A stretch of 64,000 bases of DNA, taken from positions 1-64,000 of the forward strand of contig NZ_SLZF01000012.1 of NCBI RefSeq assembly GCF_004341515.1. The letters are read 5' to 3'. This DNA is from Allobosea sp. BK604. Its GTDB lineage: Bacteria; Pseudomonadota; Alphaproteobacteria; Rhizobiales; Beijerinckiaceae. A model generated the notes under the pieces. That model was given only the letters and a program-made list of their open reading frames with translations, had not been told where the DNA came from and searched no databases. Below, piece by piece: positions 1 through 9,059 of the stretch (positions within the stretch are counted from its first letter, which is position 1; each line of letters begins with the position of its first letter). The position numbers and the translations under genes are program-made.

Positions 1-90
1 ACCATCGCCGTCATGCGAAAACTCATCGTCATCGCCAACGCCAAAATCCGCGACGCCAGACCTAAACTCCCAAATCAACAAGTGAGTTGA
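1..90 (+). pseudogene. IS110-family transposase, C-terminal end only (cut by window start)
   Basis: Reading from base 1 in frame 1 gives 29 residues ending in a TGA at 88-90. The stretch AVMRKLIVIANAKIRD matches the usual C-terminal end of IS110/IS116/IS902 (DEDD) transposases, where a MRKLLxxxNAxxRD helix closes the protein. No start is visible because the gene enters from the left, so it cannot be told whether the element is whole. No terminal repeat is evident in 91-177, which fits IS110 elements, as they usually lack clear inverted repeats. Confidence 0.7.
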
Positions 91-177
91 TGACGCGGTT
101 AGGATCTGGCTTCGCCCAACCCTTCTCCGGGAGGGTGCTCCCGCGCTTCGTCCCGAAGCACCTCCCCGCCCGCCCCC

Positions 178-2250
178 TCACATCAGCACGATCAGCGACC
201 GTGGTGACAGCGTAAGCTCCGTCTCCGCCTTCAGCCCCTTGCGGCCTTCGTCCGAATTCGGCCCGGTCTCGGTATCGAGCACGACTGACCATGAGCCCTT
301 CTTCACCCGCGCCGGCAGCTCGAACACCACCTCGCCGTCGAAGGCGTTGAACAGGATGAGCGCCTCGTCGCCGCCTTCCTCGACATTCGGCGCATGCATC
401 AGCAGGCCGATGGCACGCACGCCGGGATCGTCCCAATGCTCCTCGAGCTGGTCGCCGCCGGCGGGGTTGACCCAGCGCAGCACCGTGCCGTCGCGAAAGC
501 TGTCGCGCCGGAAGATCGCGTGCTCGGTGCGCAGATGCGCCACCCGGCGCACGAACTCCGTCAGCGCCTTGTCGCGCGGCCCGATCCTGCCCCAGTCGAT
601 CCAGCCGATCTCGTTATCCTGGCAATAGGCGTTGTTGTTGCCGCCCTGGCTATGCCCGAACTCGTCGCCGGCGAGCAGCATCGGTGCGCCATGCGAGAGC
701 AGCAGCGTCGCCAGGAAATTGCGCTTCTGACGTTCGCGCGCGGCGATGATACCCGCATCCTCGCTCGGTCCCTCCACCCCGAAATTGAACGAGAGGTTGT
801 GGCCGTGGCCGTCCCTGTTGTCCTCGCCATTCGCCTCGTTGTGCTTGTCGTTGTAGGAGACGAGATCATTGAGCGTGAAGCCGTCATGGGCGGTGACGAA
901 ATTGACGCTCGACCAGGGCCGCCGCCCGTATTCGTCGTAGATGTCGCCCGAGCCGGTCACCCGCGCCGCGAGGTCCCGGATAATGCCCTCCTCGCCCTTC
1001 CAATAGGCGCGAATCGTATCGCGATACTTGTCGTTCCATTCTGACCAGCCGGGCGGGAATCCGCCGACCTGATAGCCGCCCGGGCCGATATCCCAGGGCT
1101 CGCCGATCAGCTTGACCCGGCGCAGCACCGGATCCTGCCCCATGGCGTCGAAGAAGCCGCTGCGCGGATCGAACCCCTCCGGCTCGCGCCCGAGGATCGT
1201 GCCGAGGTCGAAGCGGAACCCGTCCACTTCCATCACCTCGACCCAGTAGCGCAGCGAATCCAGCACCATCTGCAGCACGCGCGGATGGCTGGTATTCACC
1301 GTGTTTCCGGTGCCGGTATCGTTGACATAGTAGCGCGGCTTGCCCGCGATCGTCCGGTAGTAGGCGTAGTTGTCGATGCCCTTGAAGCTGAGCGTCGGGC
1401 CGAGCTCGTTACCCTCGGCAGTGTGGTTGTAGACGACGTCGAGGATGACCTCGAGCCCGGCCTCGTGGAAGCGCCTGACCATGTCCCGGAAGGAGGCGAG
1501 GCCGGCCTGCCCCTCATAGCGCAGTTCCGGCGCGAAGAAGCCGATGCTGTTATAGCCCCAATGATTGCGCAGGCCCCTGGCGACGAGGTGATGATCGTCG
1601 GCGAAGGCATGCACCGGCAGAAGCTCGACCGAGGTCACGCCGAGGCTCCTGATGTAATCGACCACCGCCTGCTCGCCGAGACCGTCGAACGTGCCGCGCT
1701 TCGCTTCGGGAATGGCGGGATGCAGCTTGGTGTAGCCGCGCACATGCGTCTCGTAGAAGATCGCCTTGTCCCAGGCGATGGCCGGCCTCGAAGGCGCCTT
1801 CGGATCGGCCTTGAAATCGCAGACCACGCATTTCGGCATGAAGGGCGCGCTGTCGCTCTTGCTGAAGGTCAGATCGCGCTCCGCCTTGGCTGCGGCATCA
1901 TAGCCGTAATGCGCCGCGTCCCAGGCGATATCCCCAGCATATTGCCGCGCATAGGGGTCCAGCAGCAGCTTGTTGGGATTGAAACGGTGTCCCTCCTCCG
2001 GCGCGTAGCGGCCATGGACGCGGTAGCCATAGCGCTGTCCGGGCTTCACACCCGGCAGGTATCCGTGCCAGATTTCATTCGTGTATTCGGGCAAGCTGAG
2101 CCGGGTGATCTCATGCGCGCCGCTCTCGTCGAACAGGCACAACTCGACACGCTCGGCCGCGACCGAGAACAGGGCGAAATTCGTGCCCTCGCCGTCGAAA
2201 ACAGCCCCGAGATCGGCCGCCTGCCCGGCCTCGATCGTAAATTTCACCAT
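178..2250 (-). CDS. glgX: Glycogen debranching enzyme GlgX
   Basis: Cytoplasmic GH13 enzyme of 690 aa that hydrolyses alpha-1,6 branches of glycogen trimmed by phosphorylase. An N-terminal CBM48-like domain (about residues 10-110) is followed by the catalytic barrel. The expected catalytic triad is visible: Asp348 in GFRFDLG, Glu384 in IGEPWD and Asp456 in TAHDGF. The GEPWDIGPGGYQVGGFPPGW stretch is typical of GlgX/TreX. GGAGAAGG just upstream supports the ATG at 2250. It is transcribed away from glgA across a 195-bp gap that must hold both promoters. Full length for the family. Confidence 0.95.
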   Translation of the reverse strand: MVKFTIEAGQAADLGAVFDGEGTNFALFSVAAERVELCLFDESGAHEITRLSLPEYTNEIWHGYLPGVKPGQRYGYRVHGRYAPEEGHRFNPNKLLLDPYARQYAGDIAWDAAHYGYDAAAKAERDLTFSKSDSAPFMPKCVVCDFKADPKAPSRPAIAWDKAIFYETHVRGYTKLHPAIPEAKRGTFDGLGEQAVVDYIRSLGVTSVELLPVHAFADDHHLVARGLRNHWGYNSIGFFAPELRYEGQAGLASFRDMVRRFHEAGLEVILDVVYNHTAEGNELGPTLSFKGIDNYAYYRTIAGKPRYYVNDTGTGNTVNTSHPRVLQMVLDSLRYWVEVMEVDGFRFDLGTILGREPEGFDPRSGFFDAMGQDPVLRRVKLIGEPWDIGPGGYQVGGFPPGWSEWNDKYRDTIRAYWKGEEGIIRDLAARVTGSGDIYDEYGRRPWSSVNFVTAHDGFTLNDLVSYNDKHNEANGEDNRDGHGHNLSFNFGVEGPSEDAGIIAARERQKRNFLATLLLSHGAPMLLAGDEFGHSQGGNNNAYCQDNEIGWIDWGRIGPRDKALTEFVRRVAHLRTEHAIFRRDSFRDGTVLRWVNPAGGDQLEEHWDDPGVRAIGLLMHAPNVEEGGDEALILFNAFDGEVVFELPARVKKGSWSVVLDTETGPNSDEGRKGLKAETELTLSPRSLIVLM

Positions 2251-2445
2251 CCCCAGCCCTTCTCCAGGACAGGCGCTCCGGGATCGCGAAAACCGCCGTC
2301 CAACTGTCGCCTTGCCGCGCTAGGGAACGCCCGGCGGACTGGGCGGTTCCGGAGCTCGGCCTGGAACTTGCATGATTATTTTGCGCTGCAACATGGAACC
2401 TTAATCTTTATGGGCTGTTCTCAGGCCAGCTAGAGCGGGAAGGCA
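2251..2445. promoter_or_regulatory. Divergent glgX/glgA promoter region
   Basis: The 195 bp between the two divergent starts hold no gene. The glgA-proximal part (about 2360-2420) is locally AT-rich compared with its surroundings, which is where a glgA promoter would be expected. No operator with convincing symmetry was seen. GGAAC at about 2363 looks like an EcfG -35 element but lacks a matching CGTT at the right distance. Confidence 0.4.
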
Positions 2446-3975
2446 ATGATGGCCGAAACGTTGGTGCAATTTGAACCTGTCCCCGCGACGTCCGGCCATG
2501 CCTTGACCTATGCTGCTGTCGTAAAGGAAGGCGCGCCGGAGATCGGCGCGGCGCTCCCGGCCACGACCAGGCTGCTCTTCGTCACCTCGGAAATGGGGGA
2601 TTTCATCAAGGCCGGCGGGCTGGGCGAGGTCTCATCGGCCCTGCCCCGGCAATTGCGCCAGCTCTGCGATGTCCGCGTCCTCATCCCGGGCTTCCGCCAG
2701 GTGCGCGCCGCGCGGCCGAACATGGACATCGTCAGCACCATGCCGCGCACTGCGAGCCTGCCGCCATGGTCGCTCGGGCGCTTCAGCACGGCTGACGGGC
2801 TGACCATCTACGCGTTGCTCTGCGACGAGCTCTACGATCGCGAAGGCTCGCCCTACGGCCCCTATTCGGGCGGCGACTTCCCCGACAACGACATCCGCTT
2901 CGCCCGGCTCTCGCTCGCGGCGGCCGAGCTCGCCGCTGGCGAGGCCGATCCGAACTGGAAGCCGGATATCCTCCATGTCAACGACTGGCCCTCGGCGCTG
3001 GCGCCCGGCTATCTGCGCTGGAAGGGGCTGACCACTCCCTCGATCCTGACCATCCACAACCTGGCTTATCAGGGCCTCTACCAGCCGGCGCGGCTGGCGC
3101 CGCTCGGCATTCCCGACCTCGCCTTCTCGGTCAACGGCACCGAGTTCCACGGCAAAATCTCCTTCCTCAAGACCGGGATCTTCTATGGCTCGCATGTCAC
3201 CACGGTGAGCGAGACCTATGCGCACGAGATCACCACGGCCGAGCATGGCTGCGGCCTCGAAGGCCTGCTCAAGACCCGGATGGACGAAGGCCGCCTGACC
3301 GGCATCGTCAACGGCATCGACGACAGCTGGAACGCGCTGATCACCGGCGAGAATCTCGACTCGCGCCGGGTCCGGCAATGGAAGCAGCAGAACGCGGCCG
3401 ATATCCGCAAGACGTTCGATCTGCCGACGTCGAATGGCCCGCTCTTCTCGATCATCTCCCGGCTCGTCCATCAGAAGGGCATCGACCTTTCGATCGAGGC
3501 GGCGGAGACCATCGTCGGCAATGGCGGCCAGCTCGTCGTCACCGGGCGCGGCGAGCCGCGGCTCGAGGATGCGATCGAGCGCCTGGCCCGACGCCATCCG
3601 CGCGCGGTCGCCGCCCGCATCGGCTTCGACGATGCCGAGGCGCGCCGGCTCTTCGCTGCCAGCGATTTCCTGCTGATGCCGTCGCGCTTCGAGCCTTGCG
3701 GCCTGAGCCAGATGTACGCGCAGCGCTCCGGCGCCCTGCCGATCGCCTATCGCACCGGCGGGCTGGTCGACACGATCGAGGATGGCCGCTCAGGCTTCCT
3801 GTTCTCGACGCTGACCAGCGCCGGCTTGACCTCGGCGGTCTCTCGCGCCATCGAGGCCTTCCGCTCCAAGCGGATGTTCCGCACCATGCGCGAGCACGCC
3901 ATGGCCAAGCGCTTCGATTGGAGCCGGCCGAGCCACCGCTATGCCGATGTCTATGCGAGGGCGCTGGCAGCTTGA
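2446..3975 (+). CDS. glgA: Glycogen synthase (ADP-glucose type)
   Basis: GT5 family glycosyltransferase of 509 aa that transfers glucose from ADP-glucose to the non-reducing end of glycogen. The N-terminal KAGGLGEVSSALP loop (residues about 50-62) is the ADP-glucose binding KxGGL motif, and the C-terminal PSRFEPCGLSQMYAQRSG segment is the second conserved glucose/ADP site. Two ATG codons in a row (2446 and 2449) follow a GGGAAGG ribosome site. It carries about 30 extra N-terminal residues compared with typical GlgA of about 480 aa. First gene of the rightward glgA-glgB-malQ series. Confidence 0.95.
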   Translation: MMAETLVQFEPVPATSGHALTYAAVVKEGAPEIGAALPATTRLLFVTSEMGDFIKAGGLGEVSSALPRQLRQLCDVRVLIPGFRQVRAARPNMDIVSTMPRTASLPPWSLGRFSTADGLTIYALLCDELYDREGSPYGPYSGGDFPDNDIRFARLSLAAAELAAGEADPNWKPDILHVNDWPSALAPGYLRWKGLTTPSILTIHNLAYQGLYQPARLAPLGIPDLAFSVNGTEFHGKISFLKTGIFYGSHVTTVSETYAHEITTAEHGCGLEGLLKTRMDEGRLTGIVNGIDDSWNALITGENLDSRRVRQWKQQNAADIRKTFDLPTSNGPLFSIISRLVHQKGIDLSIEAAETIVGNGGQLVVTGRGEPRLEDAIERLARRHPRAVAARIGFDDAEARRLFAASDFLLMPSRFEPCGLSQMYAQRSGALPIAYRTGGLVDTIEDGRSGFLFSTLTSAGLTSAVSRAIEAFRSKRMFRTMREHAMAKRFDWSRPSHRYADVYARALAA

Positions 3976-4154
3976 TCTGTCGTCAACGCACTCCGGCGGC
4001 CTGCTTGGCCGCCGCCCGGGCCCAAAGCCTCGATCTCGAGGAGACGACGCGCACTAGCGCCCCGAACCCTGCTTCAGGAGGCGGCGAAACCACTTGGAGC
4101 ACGCTTCGAGACGCGCCGATAGCGCTTCTTGAAGTGAGCGGTGAGAAGAGGACC

Positions 4155-4463
4155 TCAGGCCTTTTTCTTCAGCGTCTTGCCCGAGTCGACCTTGGCCTTG
4201 GTCGGGGCCTTTTTGGTCGCCGCAGCTTTCGCGGGCGGCTTTGCCGCAAGCTCCTTGGAGACGTCCAGCGCCTGGCCCTTGGCCGGAGTCGTTGCCTTGG
4301 CTTTGGCCTTTGCAGGGCTCGCGGCCTTCGAATTGCCCGTGGTCAGGCTGGCGGCGACGCGCGCCTCGGCCTGGCGCCAATGATCCTCCGCCCGACCGTC
4401 GGGCTTGCCCTCGGCCTCCCAGATCGCATAGGCCGTATCTTTGACGATCTGTTCGCGGCTCAT
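4155..4463 (-). CDS. DUF2934 protein with Lys/Ala/Pro-rich tail
   Basis: A 102-aa protein. Residues 1-35 (MSREQIVKDTAYAIWEAEG...HWRQAEAR) match the short DUF2934 domain, of unknown function. Residues 40-102 are a low-complexity Ala/Lys/Pro/Thr tail with repeated AKAKA, PAK and TKKAP units, like the tails of histone H1-like proteins. The start at 4463 is chosen over an upstream in-frame codon at 4529 because GGAGA lies just before it and the domain begins there. It lies on the opposite strand between glgA and glgB, so it is not part of that series. Nucleic acid binding by the basic tail is only a guess. Confidence 0.8.
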   Translation of the reverse strand: MSREQIVKDTAYAIWEAEGKPDGRAEDHWRQAEARVAASLTTGNSKAASPAKAKAKATTPAKGQALDVSKELAAKPPAKAAATKKAPTKAKVDSGKTLKKKA

Positions 4464-4601
4464 CGGCAGTCTCCCTGTTGCGGAGCAAAAACCCGGTGGG
4501 ACAACGGCAGCGGCGAAGCTTGGTTCCATTCGCGCGGCGCTGATAAAACGGGCGTCCGGGGAGCGGAACGGGCAATACCGCTATTGCGTTGCATCATAAG
4601 T

Positions 4602-4624
4602 GATTCCGCGCCTCCAGCGGAATC
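4602..4624. repeat. Short palindrome upstream of glgB
   Basis: GATTCCGC at 4602-4609 and GCGGAATC at 4617-4624 form a perfect 8-bp inverted repeat around a 7-bp loop, 24 bp before the glgB start. It looks like a fragment of the dispersed intergenic palindromes common in rhizobial genomes, but a hairpin in the glgB leader is also possible. Confidence 0.45.
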
Positions 4625-4648
4625 GTTTTCTCGTCCAGGCGGCGCTTT

Positions 4649-6862
4649 ATGACGCATCAGGTCCAGCTCAATTTTCCCAGCTTGCCGGCGCAGGACCTGC
4701 TGCTGCTCGAGGAAGGGCGTCACCCCGACCCTTTTTCTGTCTTGGGTCGGCATGTCGTCGATGGCGTCCAGATCGTGCGTGCCTTCCTGCCGGGCGCGCC
4801 CTATGTCGAGATCACCAGCGGCGCGGGCGAGCAGCGCCGGACGATCGCGATGACCGGCAACGGCAGCGGCCTGTTCGAGGCGCCGTTCCCGCATGACGAA
4901 CTCTATCGCCTGCGCGTCGCCTGGCCGATTGGCCTGAGCGAGCATGCCGACCCCTATAGTTTCGGGCTGCTGCTCTCCGAAGAAGACATCTATCTCTTTG
5001 CCGAAGGCCGGCATTTCGATCTCTCGACCCGATTCGGCGCCAATCCGCGCGATTTCGGCGGCACGAAAGGCGTTCTCTTCTCCGTCTGGGCTCCCAATGC
5101 CGGCAGCGTCTCGGTGGTCGGAGACTTCAACGGCTGGGACCCGCGCCGCACCCCGATGCGCCGGCGGCTCGGGCCGGGCGTCTGGGAACTTTTCGTCCCC
5201 GATATCGGCGTCGGCACCACCTATAAGTTCGCGATCACGACGCCCTCCGGCGAACGCCTGCCCTGGAAGGCGGACCCACTTGCGCGTCGCACCGAGGAAC
5301 CGCCGCGGACCGCTTCGGTCGTTGCCGAGTCGCCCGACTTCGATTGGAGCGATGCCGACTGGCTGGCAAAGCGCGCCAGGCGTCACCCGGTTTCCGAGCC
5401 GCTTTCCATCTATGAGGTCCATGTCGGCGCCTGGCTGCGCATGGAATGGGGCCAGATGGGCTCCTGGGACGAGGCTTCCGACCGGCTCGTCTCCTATGTC
5501 CAGCACATAGGCTTCACCCATATCGAGCTGCTGCCCATCACCGAGCATCCGTTCGGCGGCTCCTGGGGCTACCAGCCGCTCGGCATGTTCGCGCCGACGG
5601 CGCGGCTTGGGCCGCCCGAGGCTTTCGCCCGCTTCGTCGATCGCTGCCACGCCGCCGGCATCGGCGTCATCCTCGACTGGGTGCCAGCACATTTCCCCTC
5701 GGACGAGCACGGGCTCGTGCGCTTCGACGGCACGGCCCTCTACGAACACGAGGACCCGCGCGAGGGCTTTCACCGCGACTGGAACACGCTGATCTACAAT
5801 GTCGGACGGCGCGAGGTCCGCGGCTTCCTGCTCTCATCGGCGCTCTGGTGGATCGAGACCTTCCATCTCGACGGTCTGCGCGTCGATGCCGTCGCCTCGA
5901 TGCTCTACCGCGACTATAGCCGCCTGCCCGGCGAATGGGTGCCGAACCAGTTCGGCGGCCGCGAGAACCTGGAGGCGATCTCCTTCTTCCAGGAGCTCAA
6001 CACGCTCATCGGCGAGCGCGGCCGCGGCGCCATCACCATCGCCGAGGAATCGACCGCCTGGCCCGGCGTCACCACGCCGGTGAACCATGGCGGGCTGGGC
6101 TTCTACTTCAAATGGAACATGGGCTGGATGCACGACACGCTGCGCTTCTTCGCGCGCGATCCGATCCATCGCGGCCATCACGGCGACGACGTGACCTTCG
6201 GCCTGATCTACGCCTTCTCCGAGAATTTCGTGCTGCCGATCTCGCATGACGAGGTCGTGCACGGAAAGGGTTCGCTGATCGCCCGCATGCCGGGCGACGA
6301 CTGGCAGCGCTTCGCCAATCTGCGCCTATGCCTCGCGCTGATGTGGGCGCATCCCGGCAAGAAGCTGCTCTTCATGGGCTGCGAGTTCGGCCAGGAGGAG
6401 GAGTGGAATGTCGACGCCCCATTCCCCTGGCCGCATCCCGGAGAGGAACGCCGACAGGGCGTCTCGCACCTCGTCCGCGATCTCAACGCGCTCTATCGGG
6501 CGACGCCGGCGCTCTACAGGCTCGACCGCTCGCCGCAGGGCTTCGCTTGGGTTGTCGGCGACGACAGCGTCAATTCCGTCTTCGCCTTCCGCCGCTCCGG
6601 CGGCAAGCCGGGCGACGACCTGCTCGTCATCGCCAACATGACGCCCGTGCCGCGCCACGATTACCGCATCGGCGCGCCGCATCCCGGCTTCTGGCGCGAG
6701 CGCATGAACAGCGATGGCAGCGCCTATGGCGGCTCCGGCATGGGCAATCTCGGCGGGGTGTCGAGCGAGCCCATCGAGGCTCATGGCGAAAAGCAGAGTC
6801 TGCTGCTGACCTTGCCGCCGCTTAGCCTGCTCATACTCGAACGCGACATGCAGGCGCGCTAA
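4649..6862 (+). CDS. glgB: 1,4-alpha-glucan branching enzyme
   Basis: GH13_9 enzyme of 737 aa that makes the alpha-1,6 branches of glycogen. Two N-terminal beta-sandwich regions (one about 10-105, CBM48 about 125-215) precede the catalytic barrel. The triad is Asp413 in LRVDAVASM, Glu466 in IAEEST and Asp534 in ISHDEVVHGKGS; the spacing (53 and 68 residues) equals that of the E. coli enzyme. The usual GlgB length is 720-740 aa. It follows glgA after a gap holding the opposite-strand DUF2934 gene, so it probably has its own promoter. Confidence 0.96.
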   Translation: MTHQVQLNFPSLPAQDLLLLEEGRHPDPFSVLGRHVVDGVQIVRAFLPGAPYVEITSGAGEQRRTIAMTGNGSGLFEAPFPHDELYRLRVAWPIGLSEHADPYSFGLLLSEEDIYLFAEGRHFDLSTRFGANPRDFGGTKGVLFSVWAPNAGSVSVVGDFNGWDPRRTPMRRRLGPGVWELFVPDIGVGTTYKFAITTPSGERLPWKADPLARRTEEPPRTASVVAESPDFDWSDADWLAKRARRHPVSEPLSIYEVHVGAWLRMEWGQMGSWDEASDRLVSYVQHIGFTHIELLPITEHPFGGSWGYQPLGMFAPTARLGPPEAFARFVDRCHAAGIGVILDWVPAHFPSDEHGLVRFDGTALYEHEDPREGFHRDWNTLIYNVGRREVRGFLLSSALWWIETFHLDGLRVDAVASMLYRDYSRLPGEWVPNQFGGRENLEAISFFQELNTLIGERGRGAITIAEESTAWPGVTTPVNHGGLGFYFKWNMGWMHDTLRFFARDPIHRGHHGDDVTFGLIYAFSENFVLPISHDEVVHGKGSLIARMPGDDWQRFANLRLCLALMWAHPGKKLLFMGCEFGQEEEWNVDAPFPWPHPGEERRQGVSHLVRDLNALYRATPALYRLDRSPQGFAWVVGDDSVNSVFAFRRSGGKPGDDLLVIANMTPVPRHDYRIGAPHPGFWRERMNSDGSAYGGSGMGNLGGVSSEPIEAHGEKQSLLLTLPPLSLLILERDMQAR

Positions 6863-6883
6863 GACAGCATGACGATCACAGCT

Positions 6884-6925
6884 CTCATCCTTCGAGACGC
6901 CGCTGCGCAGCTCCTCAAGATGAGG
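6884..6925. repeat. Intergenic imperfect palindrome (REP-like)
   Basis: CTCATC at 6884-6889 and GATGAG at 6919-6924 frame a sequence (CTTCGAGACGCCGCTGCGCAG..CTCCTCAAGATGAGG) that can fold on itself. It matches from memory a class of dispersed intergenic elements in Hyphomicrobiales. It lies between glgB and malQ and may act as a terminator or mRNA-stability hairpin. Confidence 0.5.
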
Positions 6926-6965
6926 GCTGCGGAATTCGCCCCCATTGCTCGAACAGAGGCCGGCC

Positions 6966-9029
6966 ATGAGCGACGAAACCTTGCGCGTGCTCGCGTCGAA
7001 AGCCGGCATCTCCACGCATTGGACTGATCAGAAGGGCGAGGATCGCGAGGTCTCGCCCGAAAGCCTGCGCGCCATCCTCGCGGCCTTCGGCCTGCCGGCC
7101 GATAGCGACGACACGCTGCGCAACTCGCTCTCTGTGATCGAAGGTGGCATCGGCCTTGCCGGCGCGGTGAGTTTCGCGACCGCCCGCACCGGTCAGCCGG
7201 TGACCTTGCCGCTGGCGATCGGCGCCGGCACCAAGATCGAGATCACGCTCGAAAGCGGCAACCGCCATATCGTCTCGGCACAGGAAGGCTTCGAGGGCGC
7301 GCTCACGCTGCCGCCTTTCGCCGAGCCGGGCTATCATACCGTCCACACGCCGGCGGGCGACATCACCGTCGCGACCGCGCCGGGCCGTTGCGTCACCTTC
7401 GCCGACCTGAGCGGTGGTCATACGGGCTGGGGCCTCGCCGCCCAGCTCTATTCCTTGCGCAGTGCGGAGGATGGCGGCATCGGCAATCTCGGCGGCGCGG
7501 CCGAACTCGGCCGCAAGGCTGCGGCCCTTGGTGCCGACGCGCTGGCGATCAGCCCGGTCCACGCGCTCTATGCCGCCGACCCGAGCCGTTTCAGCCCCTA
7601 TTCGCCCTCGACCCGCCTCTTCTACAACCCGCTCCATGCCGACCCGGCTGCGGCGCTGCCTGAGGCTCTGATCCGCGAGGTCATCGCCAAGCAGGGCCTG
7701 GCCGAGGAAATGACGCGGCTCTCCGCCATGCCCCAGGTCGATTGGCCGGCGGCGACGCCACTGCGCTGGGCACTGCTGCGCGCGCTCTTCGCCGCGATGA
7801 CGAGCCCCGCGCAGAAGGACGCGCCCTTCCGCGCCGATTTCGAGCAGTACCGCGCCAGTGCCTCCTCGCTACTGCGCGGCCACGCCACTTTCGAGGCGCT
7901 GCAGGCCGCCGAACTCGCACGCGATCCCTTGGCCTGGAGCTGGCGGGCCTGGCAGGACGCCTATCGCGACCCCGACTCTCCGGAGGTCGCCGCCTTCGCC
8001 GCCGAGCATGCCGCCGAGATCGATTTCCAGATCTTCCTGCAATGGCTGACCGGCCGCTCCTATGGCGCGGCCCAGCAGGTCTGCCGGGAGGCAGGCATGA
8101 AGGTCGGCCTCATCGCCGATCTCGCCATCGGCATGGACGCCGCCGGCAGCCATGCCTGGAGCCGGCAGGACGAGGTGCTCGGCGGGCTCAGCATCGGCGC
8201 GCCGCCCGACTATTACGCCGCCGAAGGCCAGGACTGGGGCCTGACCACCTTCTCGCCGCGCGGCCTCGCAGCCTCCGGCTATGCCCCCTTCATCGAGACC
8301 TTGCGCGCGAGCCTGCGCCATGTCGGCGGCATCCGCATCGACCATGTCATGGGCATGAGCCGGCTCTGGCTGGTGCCACAGGGCGCGAAGGCGATCGAGG
8401 GCGCCTATGTCGCCTTCCCCTCCGAGACGCTGTTCCGGCTGATCGCGCTCGAATCCTGGCGCCATAAGGCGATCGTCATTGGCGAGGATCTCGGCACCTT
8501 GCCCTATGGCTTCCGCGATTATTTGCGCGAGCAGGGTGTCGCCGGCCTGCGCGTGCTGCGCTTCGAGAAGACCGAGCACAGCTATGTACCGCCGCAGGAA
8601 TGGGATGCCGGCGCCGTGGCGCTGACCACGACCCACGACCTGCCGCCGACCGCCGGCTGGTGGGCCGGATGCGACCTCAGTCCGAGTGACGACGGCATCG
8701 ACCATCAGGGCCTCCGCGCCTGGGATCGCGGTGTACTCTGGGGCGCCTTCCAGAATGCCGGGTTGGTCCATGGCGAACGTCCGGCGCCTGAGGATACCGA
8801 TCCGGTCGTCGACGCTGCGATCCGCTATGTCGCTGCGACGCCCTGCACGCTGAAGATGCTCCCGATCGAGGACGCGCTCGGCATCCGTACCCAGCCGAAC
8901 GTGCCGGGCACGACGGTGGAGAAGCCGAACTGGCGGCATCGGTTGCAGGGGGACGCGGGGGCGCTGCTGGACGATCCGACGGTGCGGGTGCGGCTTCGCC
9001 ACCTCGGCCCGACGCGAGAGACGAGCTGA
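6966..9029 (+). CDS. malQ: 4-alpha-glucanotransferase (amylomaltase)
   Basis: GH77 enzyme of 687 aa that disproportionates maltodextrins, moving glucan units between chains. The catalytic residues appear as Asp459 (GIRIDHVMG), Glu507 (VIGEDLGT) and Asp558 (TTHDLPPT). The C-terminal PNVPGTTVEKPNWRHR block is the typical end of MalQ. The ATG at 6966 is preferred to a TTG at 6945 because AGAGG sits 6 bp upstream. The roughly 150-residue N-terminal extension is the one seen in proteobacterial MalQ. Last of the glucan genes. Confidence 0.94.
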   Translation: MSDETLRVLASKAGISTHWTDQKGEDREVSPESLRAILAAFGLPADSDDTLRNSLSVIEGGIGLAGAVSFATARTGQPVTLPLAIGAGTKIEITLESGNRHIVSAQEGFEGALTLPPFAEPGYHTVHTPAGDITVATAPGRCVTFADLSGGHTGWGLAAQLYSLRSAEDGGIGNLGGAAELGRKAAALGADALAISPVHALYAADPSRFSPYSPSTRLFYNPLHADPAAALPEALIREVIAKQGLAEEMTRLSAMPQVDWPAATPLRWALLRALFAAMTSPAQKDAPFRADFEQYRASASSLLRGHATFEALQAAELARDPLAWSWRAWQDAYRDPDSPEVAAFAAEHAAEIDFQIFLQWLTGRSYGAAQQVCREAGMKVGLIADLAIGMDAAGSHAWSRQDEVLGGLSIGAPPDYYAAEGQDWGLTTFSPRGLAASGYAPFIETLRASLRHVGGIRIDHVMGMSRLWLVPQGAKAIEGAYVAFPSETLFRLIALESWRHKAIVIGEDLGTLPYGFRDYLREQGVAGLRVLRFEKTEHSYVPPQEWDAGAVALTTTHDLPPTAGWWAGCDLSPSDDGIDHQGLRAWDRGVLWGAFQNAGLVHGERPAPEDTDPVVDAAIRYVAATPCTLKMLPIEDALGIRTQPNVPGTTVEKPNWRHRLQGDAGALLDDPTVRVRLRHLGPTRETS

Positions 9030-9059
9030 CGGAACCGACGGGAGGCGGCTGAACGCGAT

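Noticed and set aside
2360..2395. EcfG-type general stress promoter upstream of glgA
   Set aside because: GGAAC is present but no CGTT-like -10 element occurs 16-17 bp downstream.
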